DNA of 64,000 nt from NCBI RefSeq assembly GCF_000284035.1, contig NC_016887.1, forward strand, positions 992,001 through 1,056,000, given 5' to 3'. Origin of the DNA: Nocardia cyriacigeorgica GUH-2 (GTDB taxonomy: Bacteria > Actinomycetota > Actinomycetes > Mycobacteriales > Mycobacteriaceae). Positions 18,277-27,009 of this stretch are shown here, in pieces. Each line of letters begins with the position of its first letter. The stretch's first letter is position 1. A model generated the notes under the pieces. The model ran no database searches. It saw nothing but the letters and a program-made list of their open reading frames with translations, and was not told the DNA's origin. The position numbers and the translations under genes were made by a program.

Positions 18277-18400
18277 ATCCGGCAAGATTTTCCATGAGAT
18301 CAATGGAACCGATTGGGCGCTTCTTTCGTCTAATCGTCATGTAGGAGTAGTTCGGCCTTGCTGCGCAAGGCTTCAACCCAGCTCACTAGCAGGAGGAACA

Positions 18401-18745
18401 GTGGTCGTTAAGTCCGACCTCGCGGCGATGCAGGCCGCAGTCAATCACATCAACTCGGTGAAAGGTCAACTCGACGCCGAGATCAACAACGTCGAGACTC
18501 TTTGCCAGGGAATCAGAACCGCTTGGGAAGGCCAGGCGAAGGGTTCGTTCGACAAGGTGATGGCTGATTTCCAGAACGCCAACAACAAGATGAACCAGGC
18601 GTTGGACGAGTTTGCCACCCAGATCAAGGAAACTCAGGTCGGATACACCGAGCAAGAGCAGCGTGCCCAGGACGCGATCATGAATACTGGCGCGTCTTCG
18701 GGCCTTGGCGACGGTCTTGGCTTGAACAGCAGCCTGAAGATCTAG
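18401..18745 (+). CDS. esxU: WXG100 protein, EsxU/EsxB-type
   Basis: The 114-residue helical-hairpin protein has Trp41-Glu42-Gly43 at the turn. A YxxxE signal (Tyr81 to Glu85, YTEQE) follows the second helix; that is the general type VII export signal carried by the EsxB-type partner. The GTG at 18401 has AGGAGG five bases upstream, which is why I prefer it over the longer frame. The tail after the signal is Gly/Ser-rich and flexible. It should form a heterodimer with the next gene's product. I use the name esxU from its position after the Rv3446c-like gene. Confidence 0.88.
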   Translation: MVVKSDLAAMQAAVNHINSVKGQLDAEINNVETLCQGIRTAWEGQAKGSFDKVMADFQNANNKMNQALDEFATQIKETQVGYTEQEQRAQDAIMNTGASSGLGDGLGLNSSLKI

Positions 18746-18777
18746 ATCTGAACCGAGCAACGAGATAGGGAGAACTC

Positions 18778-19065
18778 ATGGACGTTATCAATTACGACAA
18801 AGGTCAGATGATTCAGCTTTCTGCTGATCTGAAGACCTCAGTGGCTCGTCTCGACGAGACCAATCAAGAGCTTAAGAACTACGTAGCGGGCCTGCTGGGG
18901 TCGTGGGAGTCCGGCGCTTCCGGTGCGTACGCCGACGCCCAGAACAAGTGGAATACCGCACACCAGGAGCTCCGCGATACGTTGCTTCGAATCGCGAAGG
19001 TCGTTGAAGACGGTGCGATCGACATGAGTGGCACGGACGCCGCTGCCGCTTCCAAGTGGGTGTAA
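18778..19065 (+). CDS. esxT: WXG100 protein, EsxT/EsxA-type
   Basis: The 95-residue protein is a typical ESAT-6-like helical hairpin with Trp43-Glu44-Ser45 in place of the exact WXG, and no YxxxD/E motif at the end. This is the pattern of the EsxA-type partner that lacks the export signal. It follows esxU by 32 bases with a GGGAG ribosome site and is closed by a strong terminator. The name esxT is from synteny. Confidence 0.88.
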   Translation: MDVINYDKGQMIQLSADLKTSVARLDETNQELKNYVAGLLGSWESGASGAYADAQNKWNTAHQELRDTLLRIAKVVEDGAIDMSGTDAAAASKWV

Positions 19066-19078
19066 GCAGGTACCTGGG

Positions 19079-19115
19079 CTGCGGTGCCCCAGCACATAGA
19101 GCTGGGGCACCGCAG
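19079..19115 (+). terminator. Intrinsic terminator after esxT
   Basis: A 15-base-pair stem (19079-19093 with 19101-19115), a seven-base loop and a TTTT run at 19116-19119 end the eccC-esxT transcript. The terminator also isolates it from the converging lipoprotein array. Confidence 0.9.
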
Positions 19116-19179
19116 TTTTGCGTGGTGGGCGTCGAGCGCAGCGTCTTGCCCGGCCAGTAGCCCGGTTGTCGCGGCTAAT

Positions 19180-20397
19180 CTAGTTCGCGAGGAGGAGGTA
19201 TTGGGCAGCCGCCTTTTGGTGTAATGCCTGGACTTGTTCGGCTTCCACGACAGCCACGTGTCGCCCAACGGTGTAGTAGCACGTTGGTGCCATCAAGAAA
19301 GTAGTAACAAACGGATCGTCTTCGTTCTTCACGAAGCACTTGGCGCCGGGCATCCCGGGAGGGCTCGGCGCCGGCTTGTACTGCCAGTCCACCTGTGCAA
19401 TGAGAGCTGCGACCAGCCTGGCTGCGCCACTGTCATCCTTCGCGCGATAGACCCACGAATCGCCACGCGAAATCAGGTCGACGCCAGCGTCTTCAAACGC
19501 CTGCCGGTCAAGATCGAATCGTCTGCTCAGGTGTATACCTGATCTGACGGGGTAGACGCCGTAAACGTCTTCCTCAGCCAGCGACTCTTGATCGGGTTGC
19601 TCGACAGGAAGAGTGCGTGCTAGGAGGCCGTCTATATCGGCGGGAAGCCTCGGGATGTCCTCCACCGGTGTCGGCTGATAGCCCGTCAGCATCTCGAGTT
19701 GCTTGTCGAGCACTTTCTTGGTCATTTCAACCGCAGGCGCGGGATCGTGCGTCGGATCGATTCCAGGAGCGCAGGAGATGTAAATTAGGTAGTTGTCGCG
19801 CCTGTACCAGGTATTCACTGAACCGAACGGCGTCGCATAGCTGCGCGCATCTGAATACAAGGGAATATCGATCGACTTGGATTCAGAATTCTTTTCCACG
19901 TAGGCATCGGGAAGGATGCGGAAGGCATGGGTCGCTTGGGCAGCGGTCTGGAAACGCAGTAGCCGAAGGTTGACACTTGCGCCCAGACTACGTTCTTCTC
20001 GTCGCTGCCCACCAGTTCCCCATCCGACCACTAGGCCCGGCACAGCCTCATTGAAATTCTCAATCGTGCTAATCCCTTCCCGGTGGGTCGGAGGCTGTTG
20101 CTGCGTATACCGGCGCCCCTGAACATTCGTCTGGTTGAAGACGAGGCGCCGATCGATATCCATGATGAGCGGTACATGCTCGGCAAGGCGCGCCGCTTCA
20201 CGGTTCACGCCGGCGAATGAAGACCCCAGGCTGGAGGCACTTTGAGGTTTTGTAGGGTAATTTCCTGCATCGAGCCGAGAAATATCGACTTCAGCGGAGG
20301 GATTTTTGACACTGGTGTCGGCGCAACCGCTGATAAGGGAGACCGAAATGCCCAATGTCAGTACGGCAGTCATGATACGCGAGGAAACGACCTTCAT
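19180..20397 (-). CDS. Array lipoprotein, subtype C
   Basis: The 405-residue protein has a signal peptide with lipobox ISGC at residue 25, so it should be anchored outside the membrane. After it comes the array's start motif LDAGNYPT. The C terminus ends with the array's signature HQKAAAQYLLL. It is most like the subtype C copy at 24537-25745 (shared PGLVVGW, MTKKVLDK-type helix, GLLARTLPVE, FEDAGVDL). I believe NCBI names such Nocardia proteins DUF7373 lipoproteins, but this is from memory. I chose the ATG at 20397 because it directly precedes the signal peptide. Its base composition is noticeably less GC-biased than that of its partner copy. Function is unknown. Confidence 0.85.
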   Translation of the reverse strand: MKVVSSRIMTAVLTLGISVSLISGCADTSVKNPSAEVDISRLDAGNYPTKPQSASSLGSSFAGVNREAARLAEHVPLIMDIDRRLVFNQTNVQGRRYTQQQPPTHREGISTIENFNEAVPGLVVGWGTGGQRREERSLGASVNLRLLRFQTAAQATHAFRILPDAYVEKNSESKSIDIPLYSDARSYATPFGSVNTWYRRDNYLIYISCAPGIDPTHDPAPAVEMTKKVLDKQLEMLTGYQPTPVEDIPRLPADIDGLLARTLPVEQPDQESLAEEDVYGVYPVRSGIHLSRRFDLDRQAFEDAGVDLISRGDSWVYRAKDDSGAARLVAALIAQVDWQYKPAPSPPGMPGAKCFVKNEDDPFVTTFLMAPTCYYTVGRHVAVVEAEQVQALHQKAAAQYLLLAN

Positions 20398-20404
20398 CCT
20401 TGAA

Positions 20405-21643
20405 TCACTCCACCTTGGCAAGAATTGCGTACTGAGCTGCTGTTCGCTGGTACAGGAGGGGGTCGATCCGTCCTCCGGCTGCTCCCCATGAGATGAGTCT
20501 GGCAACATAGCGGCCGCGGACGATTACGCACTCGGTCCTGGTATCGAAGACTGGATCATACTGGTCACGACTGACGCAGCGCGCGTCGGAAATGCCAGGG
20601 GGGCCAGGAATCTCATGGTCCAGTTCACCCAGCTCGGCGAGCGTGGACTGGAGGTGGAATGCAGCTTCGAGGTCCCTTGTTCGATAGAGGGTGCCCTCGA
20701 CGTGGGCAACCAGATCGACGCCCGTTTCTGTCAGTACATTCTCCAGGCGGACTGCGTCGACGTTAAAATGCCGTGCACCAGCCGCATCGAAGACCCCGCC
20801 TTTGAAGGCGGCGTTCTGGCTCGAGAGGTCAGTCGCGGACGTCTTCGGCGACTTGACCGCAAGCCTTAGAATCCCCTCGGGGTTGGTGGGGAGATCCAGT
20901 ATGTCCTCTGGTGCCGTCGGCTTCAAGGCCACAACCTTCGGTACCTGTTGGTCGAGCATCGAAGCCAGCGTTTGCGCGATTGCCTGGTGATCGGGCTCGG
21001 GCCATGTTAGTGAGCTTACGATCACATATGGGCCCGAACTCTGAAAAAGATAACCCTTCGAATCTCGTGCCGATCCTTTGGCGTCGGCATGGCCGGGGAT
21101 CGTCAGAGGCCTCCGTTCGGGAGCGGTGTCGTCCAGGATGCGTTCGAAGCCGTCTGCGGCTGCTTGTGCCGCAGAGTCGGACGGGAACCTGAGGATTGCG
21201 ATCGACATCCCCTTGTGTGCCCGCAGGCTGCCATTGGAACGCCGGGTCGACACGCCGGCGAACATGTGATGTTGCTGTGCAATCGGCTCGAACGCTGTGG
21301 GCAGAACGTCATCGTCGAACGTCGACGGACTGACGTCCAACAACCGAGTGCTCTCGAGTATCGACATGTCCTCGTCAACCTCGAACGGCGACACCAAGTA
21401 GCTGAGCATTCGGCGCGACTCGATCCTGTAGACGTCGGCGCTGGTTCTGCGCGTTGTGAAGACATAATCGTGTGCCTCCGGCGGGAAGATGCCGAAATCT
21501 AGTTTCTCGAGTTCAACGGTCGACATTCTTGGAAGTGCTTTACCTTGGACCGAGTCACCGCAACTTGCCAACACCGAACTGAGAGCAAAGATTGCGGACC
21601 ATACTATGGCGGCACGTCGCGCATTCTCAGCGGACTTCTTCAT
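20405..21643 (-). CDS. Array lipoprotein, subtype B
   Basis: This 412-residue lipoprotein (lipobox LASC, Cys28) has the start motif LEKLDFGIFP and the C-terminal signature YQRTAAQYAIL. It pairs with the subtype B copy at 25751-27001: both share RRMLSYL/RRMLDYL, AFEPIA, a GVSTRRSN-type motif, GPYVIVSS and LVAHVEGTLYRTRDLEAAF-type segments. The gene starts nine bases after the upstream subtype A lipoprotein stop and ends seven bases before the subtype C start, so all three are one transcript. Codons ending in A or T are frequent. No enzymatic motif is visible. Confidence 0.85.
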   Translation of the reverse strand: MKKSAENARRAAIVWSAIFALSSVLASCGDSVQGKALPRMSTVELEKLDFGIFPPEAHDYVFTTRRTSADVYRIESRRMLSYLVSPFEVDEDMSILESTRLLDVSPSTFDDDVLPTAFEPIAQQHHMFAGVSTRRSNGSLRAHKGMSIAILRFPSDSAAQAAADGFERILDDTAPERRPLTIPGHADAKGSARDSKGYLFQSSGPYVIVSSLTWPEPDHQAIAQTLASMLDQQVPKVVALKPTAPEDILDLPTNPEGILRLAVKSPKTSATDLSSQNAAFKGGVFDAAGARHFNVDAVRLENVLTETGVDLVAHVEGTLYRTRDLEAAFHLQSTLAELGELDHEIPGPPGISDARCVSRDQYDPVFDTRTECVIVRGRYVARLISWGAAGGRIDPLLYQRTAAQYAILAKVE

Positions 21644-21652
21644 ACAGATCCT

Positions 21653-22912
21653 CTATTCGCTGACCAGTAGGGCATATTGCGCTGCCGCTTTTTGGTGCAA
21701 GTCCTGAATGTGCGGCGATGACACTTGGGCGACATACTGGCCGGCCTGGACCACGCAGTGACTGCCCGCAGGTTCTCCGGCGTCGGTCAGGTAGGTGTAG
21801 CACTCGACATTTCCGCCGATTTGCGGTGGATCAGTTACTCTGCCGGGTCCCGACTCTTCGACAGATGGTTTCCATTTGTTCCATAGTTCCCTGGCTTGGT
21901 CCTCGGTGCCTGCCCGGAAGACGAGGCTGTCGCCGACCCCGATGGCTTGTATTTGAGCGCTGTCGAGGAATTCGAGCGTGTGTAGTGTCAAGGTGTGGAA
22001 CGCGCCTCGGCCGCGGTATGCGCCACTCGGCGTGACGAGGGAGGAAAATCCGGCGGCGCCACGAGGAAGGGTTCGCGCGAGAATTCTATCGGGGTCGAGA
22101 GGAACCGTGGTCCGCGACTCGGGTGGTGTGGGATCGAATTGTTCGAGCAACGGGATCTGGGCGTCGAGCGCACGTTCGGTCTGTGTAACCAGCGGAGTCA
22201 GGTCCGGTTCTGCGATTCCGTCGACGTATTTGAGGAAGATGACGTATCGACCATGGCTCGTCCAGCTACCGATGGAGGAAATACCTGGGCGCCAATGCGC
22301 CTTGGTATTCGGGTACCTCGGAATGGCGACCGACTCGTTCTCAATGTTGTACGTGAAGTCGTCGTATTCAAGTGCTGGGCCGACGCGAGATGCAGTTTCC
22401 GCATCCGAGAACATCATGACTGCTACATGCAGCGTACGTCGCGGTTCACTGACATCGCCTGCGGTCGTCCATGAATTCATCCAGCCTGCAACAAGATTAT
22501 CGGTGAGGTCGTCGAATGTGTCATTGATTACGAGATCTGAAAGAGCCTTGCTATTTTCCACTACATTGCTCTTCATTCCCCGAGCGGGGTCGTGTTGCAC
22601 GTAGGCCGGATCTATCTCGAAGGGCAGTAAAACGAAATCTGCTAGGCGCTGTGACTCACGGATGAACGCTTGCTTTTCGTTTCTGGCATTCCCGAGCTCG
22701 ATTGGCTCGGCCTGGTAGTTGCCCACATCGAGATGTGCGAGGTCCGCTTTGTCGTGGATCGGCTCGCTCCCCGCGCACGCTCCGAGTGCAACGGCGAGTG
22801 TTACCGACATCGTGAGAGCGCCGATCGCATACGTTACTGCGGATGTAGTGCCTCGGCCCGTGCTTGGCTTGGCCTTCTTCTCAGGATTGCTTCGAACGGA
22901 GTCGAACATCAC
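21653..22912 (-). CDS. Array lipoprotein, subtype A
   Basis: This 419-residue lipoprotein has a longer n-region than the others (lipobox LGAC, Cys46), then LDVGNYQAEPIELGNA. It is the closest relative in the window of the protein at 27010-28230, with long identical stretches such as IRESQRLAD, LPFEIDP, LVINDTFD, HWRPGISSIGSWTSH and IQDLHQ. The start is GTG at 22912 or the ATG directly after it (22909); the kinase stop is immediately upstream. The signature HQKAAAQYALL ends it. Its role is unknown; being next to a receptor kinase suggests an extracellular ligand or sensor partner. Confidence 0.86.
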   Translation of the reverse strand: MMFDSVRSNPEKKAKPSTGRGTTSAVTYAIGALTMSVTLAVALGACAGSEPIHDKADLAHLDVGNYQAEPIELGNARNEKQAFIRESQRLADFVLLPFEIDPAYVQHDPARGMKSNVVENSKALSDLVINDTFDDLTDNLVAGWMNSWTTAGDVSEPRRTLHVAVMMFSDAETASRVGPALEYDDFTYNIENESVAIPRYPNTKAHWRPGISSIGSWTSHGRYVIFLKYVDGIAEPDLTPLVTQTERALDAQIPLLEQFDPTPPESRTTVPLDPDRILARTLPRGAAGFSSLVTPSGAYRGRGAFHTLTLHTLEFLDSAQIQAIGVGDSLVFRAGTEDQARELWNKWKPSVEESGPGRVTDPPQIGGNVECYTYLTDAGEPAGSHCVVQAGQYVAQVSSPHIQDLHQKAAAQYALLVSE

Positions 22913-24460
22913 TCACTTCAGCACCTTAGATATTGTCGGGACTGTGGTTTCTATTAGTCGTTCCTGTGACTGGTCGGTCCACACCCGGAATGCCTGAATT
23001 GCCGCAGGATCATCAATGACCACGATCGTCGCGTTGGATGCCAGCAGCCCAGGCGGTAGTCCGCGCAAACCGCCACCGCCTGCAAGAGTGTCTGTGCGGA
23101 ATGCCAGGACGACATCAACTTTGCCGTCGACTTGGAATGACGAAACGGCCAGATCTCGCGGTGACTTCTCATCGCCGACTGGCTGGTAGTCCTTGCTGTA
23201 CCGAAACCCGATGTCTTGCAGGAACCTTGCTTGGTCCGAGCCATCGAGCACGACCGATATCGATGAGTCGGCGATGTTGAATGCCGCAACCGTTTTGTCT
23301 GCGAACTCAGGATGGTCGGTCCGGACCTGTGCCAGCCCGGGGCCTGCGTCCGCGCCAGGGTTTCCGATGGCGAAATAGGTGCCGGCAGCAATAGCAATGA
23401 GCGCGACCACTGCGACAGCCGATGCCACAAGTTTCCCGGTGATTCTGCGTTCGCGTCGTCCTCGAGAATTCGGAACCGTCGCGGCGATGCGCTGGCCTGT
23501 CGGATCAGTGGGTGGCGGCGCCGGCTGGGCGTACTGAACCTGGGTCTGTGGAGCAGTCGGGGCGTAGTGGCTGGGGTCTGACACGTATGCCGAAGGTGGC
23601 GCTTGAAACTGAGGCTGCCCGAGCAGGGCGGCTTCGGCGGCCTGGACGAACTCGCGGCAACTTCCGTAGCGGTCTTCGGGGGACTTGGCCATCGCTTTGG
23701 CGATGACCGCATCCAGTGCCGGCGGCAGACCCGGCCGCGCCGCGCTCACGTTGGGCGGCGGCTCGTGCAGGTGGCCCATCATGACGACGGCCGGCATCGT
23801 CGACGGGTACGGATTCTGGCCGGTCAGGAGCTTGTAGAACGAGCAAGCCAGACTGTAGATGTCTGCCCGATAGTCCAGCTGTCCGCCGACCAACTGCTCG
23901 GGCGGTGCATACGCGACCGTCGCCATGAAGTTGCCGGTTGCTGTCAGATCCTGCCCGTCGTCAGCCGACTTCGCCACGCCGAAGTCGGTGAGGAAGACGC
24001 GTTCTTCATCATCGCCCTCGACCCGCGAGAGCAAGAAGTTCGCCGGTTTTACGTCGCGATGCAGTAGGCCCTTGCGGTGCGCGTAGTCGAGCCCCTTGCC
24101 GACCTCGGAAACAATCCGGAGTGCCCGCTGCGGCGTCATGACGGCCGGGCCCTTGGCCACTTCTTCGGACGCGTCTGTGCCATCGACGTACTGCATCGCG
24201 ATCCACAGCTGCCCGTCCTCTTCTCCGCGGCTGTAGACGGCGACGAGGTTCGGGTGATCCAGACCTGCGGCTAGATTCGCTTCGCGTTCGAAGCGTGCCC
24301 GAAACTCGGGATCAGTCGACAGGTCGGAGCTGAGGACCTTCAGGGCATCCCGTTTCGGCAGGATCGGGTTCTGGGCGAGATAGACCGTGCCCATACCACC
24401 GCTACCGAGGACCTGGAGTATTCGGTAGCCGCCCACGACGGCACCTGGCCGCAACGGCAT
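22913..24460 (-). CDS. Transmembrane Ser/Thr protein kinase (array kinase 1)
   Basis: The 515-residue PknB-type kinase has a complete catalytic domain: GSGGMG loop, ALKVL lysine, HRDVKPANFLL, DFGVA and APPEQL. A Pro-rich linker leads to one membrane helix (about 345-367), and a ~150-residue extracellular domain ends FRVWTDQSQ...VLK. That outer domain is clearly paralogous to the one in array kinase 2 (FLQDIGF/FLQDLGF, GGGGLRGL/GGGGLSGL, TIVVIDDPA/TVIVVDDPA), so both probably sense related signals. It sits between the two ABC lipoprotein triplets. Likely targets are FHA-domain proteins; two are encoded nearby. Confidence 0.93.
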   Translation of the reverse strand: MPLRPGAVVGGYRILQVLGSGGMGTVYLAQNPILPKRDALKVLSSDLSTDPEFRARFEREANLAAGLDHPNLVAVYSRGEEDGQLWIAMQYVDGTDASEEVAKGPAVMTPQRALRIVSEVGKGLDYAHRKGLLHRDVKPANFLLSRVEGDDEERVFLTDFGVAKSADDGQDLTATGNFMATVAYAPPEQLVGGQLDYRADIYSLACSFYKLLTGQNPYPSTMPAVVMMGHLHEPPPNVSAARPGLPPALDAVIAKAMAKSPEDRYGSCREFVQAAEAALLGQPQFQAPPSAYVSDPSHYAPTAPQTQVQYAQPAPPPTDPTGQRIAATVPNSRGRRERRITGKLVASAVAVVALIAIAAGTYFAIGNPGADAGPGLAQVRTDHPEFADKTVAAFNIADSSISVVLDGSDQARFLQDIGFRYSKDYQPVGDEKSPRDLAVSSFQVDGKVDVVLAFRTDTLAGGGGLRGLPPGLLASNATIVVIDDPAAIQAFRVWTDQSQERLIETTVPTISKVLK

Positions 24461-24536
24461 TCGTACCTCCTGTGTCTGATGCCCCTCGAGGCAGAAACGT
24501 ACTAGCGGTTGCTGATCACTGTCGATCCCGTCGCGA

Positions 24537-25745
24537 TCAGCGTTCCTCTGTCAACAACAGGTATTGCGCCGCTGCCTTTTGGTGCAGGTCCTGAATCTGT
24601 GCTGCATCGACAACCGCGACATATCGATCATTGGTGAACAGACATTGGAACTGTGGGATCGACGTGAAGCGGCTCGACCGTCGATCGCTCTTCTTGAAGC
24701 ACTTGGCCTCGGGCAGGCCGGCAGGTGCATCGGTTGCCTCGTATCGAGGGTCGAGTTGCTCGACCAGGGCGGCGACGAGCCGGTCGGCCGCTGCCGAGTC
24801 GGCGCTCCGGTAGACGCGTGCGCCGGCGTCTGCCATCAGATCGACACCGGCATCGTCGAATGCGCGTTTCAGTACGTCCGCGCGGCCACGCAGGTGAAGG
24901 GCCGCATGGGGCGGGTACACCCCCTCGGTGGCACCATTCTCATTCAGATCTTCGACTGGCAACGTACGCCCGAGCAGACCATCGGTGTCGACCGGGAGGT
25001 CAGCGATCTCCGCGGTGGGGGTTCGGTTGTAGCCAGCGAGCATCTCGATGTTCTTGTCCAAAGCGGTTTTGGTCATGCCGATCGCATAATCGACGTCCGG
25101 TGGCACTTCCAAGCCTGGCGTGACGAAGGTGTAGATCATCAGATCTTCGTGGGCCATCCAGGTGGCCACCGAATCCTGTTCGGTCACGTAGCTGATTGCG
25201 GCATCGTGACCCGGAATACGGACATCTCGTTTGGCTGGACTGCTTTTGCGGTTGTCCTCGGACAGCACTTTCGCTGCGTGCTCGGCCTGATCAGGTTTCG
25301 AGAATCTGAGCACGGTCTGATCGATGTTTCGGCCGAGCGCGAACTCTTCGCGCTGTTGCGCATTCGAGGTCCACCCGACCACGAGCCCGGGGATGACAGT
25401 ACCGAAGTTCTCGACCCATACACTGTCGCCTTGCTGAGGCGGCTGTTCCGGTGCGTAGACCTTTCCCGAGGATGACTGGTTGTAGACGTACTGTTTGTCC
25501 ACCTCCATGGCCAGCGGCATGGATTCGGCGAGCCGAACCGCCTCACGGATCGACGTCGATTTGGCGAGCTTCCGGTCGTCGACGTTTCGAGGTTCAGTGG
25601 GATAGCTGCCGGGCTGGAGTGCAGTGGTGTCGACAGATTTGGTGCCCGCCTTATCGTTCGCGTCGCTACATGCGGAGATCGGTAGCAAGGCCAGCAATGC
25701 GGCGGAGGCGTAGATCAGACCCGTCCGCGCCATTCGATGATTCAT
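24537..25745 (-). CDS. Array lipoprotein, subtype C' (partner of C)
   Basis: The 402-residue lipoprotein (lipobox ISAC, Cys26) begins its mature part with a Lys/Asp-rich spacer and LQPGSYPTEP, and ends in HQKAAAQYLLL. It matches the subtype C copy at 19180-20397 along its length. I chose the ATG at 25745; the frame can be extended upstream to 25922 but those residues lie inside the preceding gene and lack any signal-peptide logic. It starts five bases after the subtype B' stop. The gene is more GC-rich at third positions than its partner. Confidence 0.84.
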   Translation of the reverse strand: MNHRMARTGLIYASAALLALLPISACSDANDKAGTKSVDTTALQPGSYPTEPRNVDDRKLAKSTSIREAVRLAESMPLAMEVDKQYVYNQSSSGKVYAPEQPPQQGDSVWVENFGTVIPGLVVGWTSNAQQREEFALGRNIDQTVLRFSKPDQAEHAAKVLSEDNRKSSPAKRDVRIPGHDAAISYVTEQDSVATWMAHEDLMIYTFVTPGLEVPPDVDYAIGMTKTALDKNIEMLAGYNRTPTAEIADLPVDTDGLLGRTLPVEDLNENGATEGVYPPHAALHLRGRADVLKRAFDDAGVDLMADAGARVYRSADSAAADRLVAALVEQLDPRYEATDAPAGLPEAKCFKKSDRRSSRFTSIPQFQCLFTNDRYVAVVDAAQIQDLHQKAAAQYLLLTEER

Positions 25746-25750
25746 CCCAT

Positions 25751-27001
25751 TCACCTGACCTGCGCGAGGATCGACAGCTGGGCAGCGGTTCGCCTGTACA
25801 ACACGGGATCCAGCCTGGTTCCCATGCCCCCACTTCGTAGTACGGCGACATACCGGTCGTACACCAAGACGCATTCGAACTCGCTGTTGAACACCGGGTG
25901 CGGCTCGTCGCGTTTGATGCACCGGGCGTCGGCGATGCCCGGCGGTGGCGGAATCTCCTCGTCGTCCTTGCCCAGCGCCGCGAGCGCGGTCTGTAACTTG
26001 AACGCGGCCTCCAGGTCTCGCGTTCTGAACAATGTGCCATCGACATGCGCGATGAGGTCTACGCCTGCGTCGGTGATCGCGCTGCCGAGTTCTTTGGCAT
26101 CGGTCGCGAAGTGGGAGAAGCCGGCAGTCCCATACACGCCGACGTAATCCGAGCTCGTACTGAATGAGTCGGTCGCAAGCATCGATGGCTTCACCGGCAG
26201 CCGCAGGATGCCCTCGGGGTTCTGAGGAAGGTCCAGAATGTCGTTCGGTGGTGTTGGTTTGAGCGATTCCAGGGTCTTCAGCTGAAGGTCGAACAATTTG
26301 GCGAACCGTTCGGGCAGAGCGCTCGGCTGCCCCGCCGACGAGACGGCGGAGCTGACGATGACATACGGACCACCAACCGCGAAGGCCCAGCCCTTGGAAT
26401 CGTCTCTTGCGGAGGCCACTACCTTGTCATGCCCCGGAATTGAGAGCTTCTTCCGCTCGGGAACCATCTGCCCCAAGGCGGCGTCGAACTCGTTCGCCGC
26501 TGATTGCGCCAGGGCGTCTGACCCGAACCGCATGATGGCAACCGACAGCGACTCCCGTTTCCGGAGGCTCAGGTTCGATCGTTGAGTCGAGACGCCGGTG
26601 AAGAAGAAGTTCCGCTTTGCGATCGGTTCGAAGGCGGCCGGAAGAATTCCCGTGACGGAGTCGCTGAAGATCGCGCCCCGTTGACCCAGCAACTTGGTGT
26701 GTTCCAGATGTTGCAAGACTGGATCGACCTGATACGGAGAGATCAGATAGTCGAGCATGCGTCGCGCCTCGATGTTGAAGACATCGGCAGGCATCAGGGC
26801 TGTTCTCGGCTCGTAATCGGACGGTTCCTTGATGAAGTCACCGTAATCGAGTTGGTCCAACTGGACTGGCGTCATCCCGGGTATCGGCTTGCCATCAATC
26901 GCGGAGCCGCAGCCCGTGACAGTCATCGCAAGGGTCAGGGCCGCAGCAGACGTGCAAAGGAGACTTCGTCCGGCCTTGTTTCCGAGCTTCTGTGTGAACA
27001 T
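25751..27001 (-). CDS. Array lipoprotein, subtype B' (partner of B)
   Basis: The 416-residue lipoprotein has lipobox VTGC (Cys31), LDQLDYGDF and the C-terminal signature YRRTAAQLSIL, where the usual Tyr of AAQY is Leu. It pairs with the protein at 20405-21643. The start at 27001 directly precedes a signal peptide; upstream in-frame codons lie in the previous gene. It starts eight bases after subtype A'. Like all members it lacks recognisable catalytic motifs and contains two cysteines late in the sequence (ARC and FECV) that could form a disulfide. Confidence 0.84.
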   Translation of the reverse strand: MFTQKLGNKAGRSLLCTSAAALTLAMTVTGCGSAIDGKPIPGMTPVQLDQLDYGDFIKEPSDYEPRTALMPADVFNIEARRMLDYLISPYQVDPVLQHLEHTKLLGQRGAIFSDSVTGILPAAFEPIAKRNFFFTGVSTQRSNLSLRKRESLSVAIMRFGSDALAQSAANEFDAALGQMVPERKKLSIPGHDKVVASARDDSKGWAFAVGGPYVIVSSAVSSAGQPSALPERFAKLFDLQLKTLESLKPTPPNDILDLPQNPEGILRLPVKPSMLATDSFSTSSDYVGVYGTAGFSHFATDAKELGSAITDAGVDLIAHVDGTLFRTRDLEAAFKLQTALAALGKDDEEIPPPPGIADARCIKRDEPHPVFNSEFECVLVYDRYVAVLRSGGMGTRLDPVLYRRTAAQLSILAQVR

Positions 27002-27009
27002 CGACTTAC

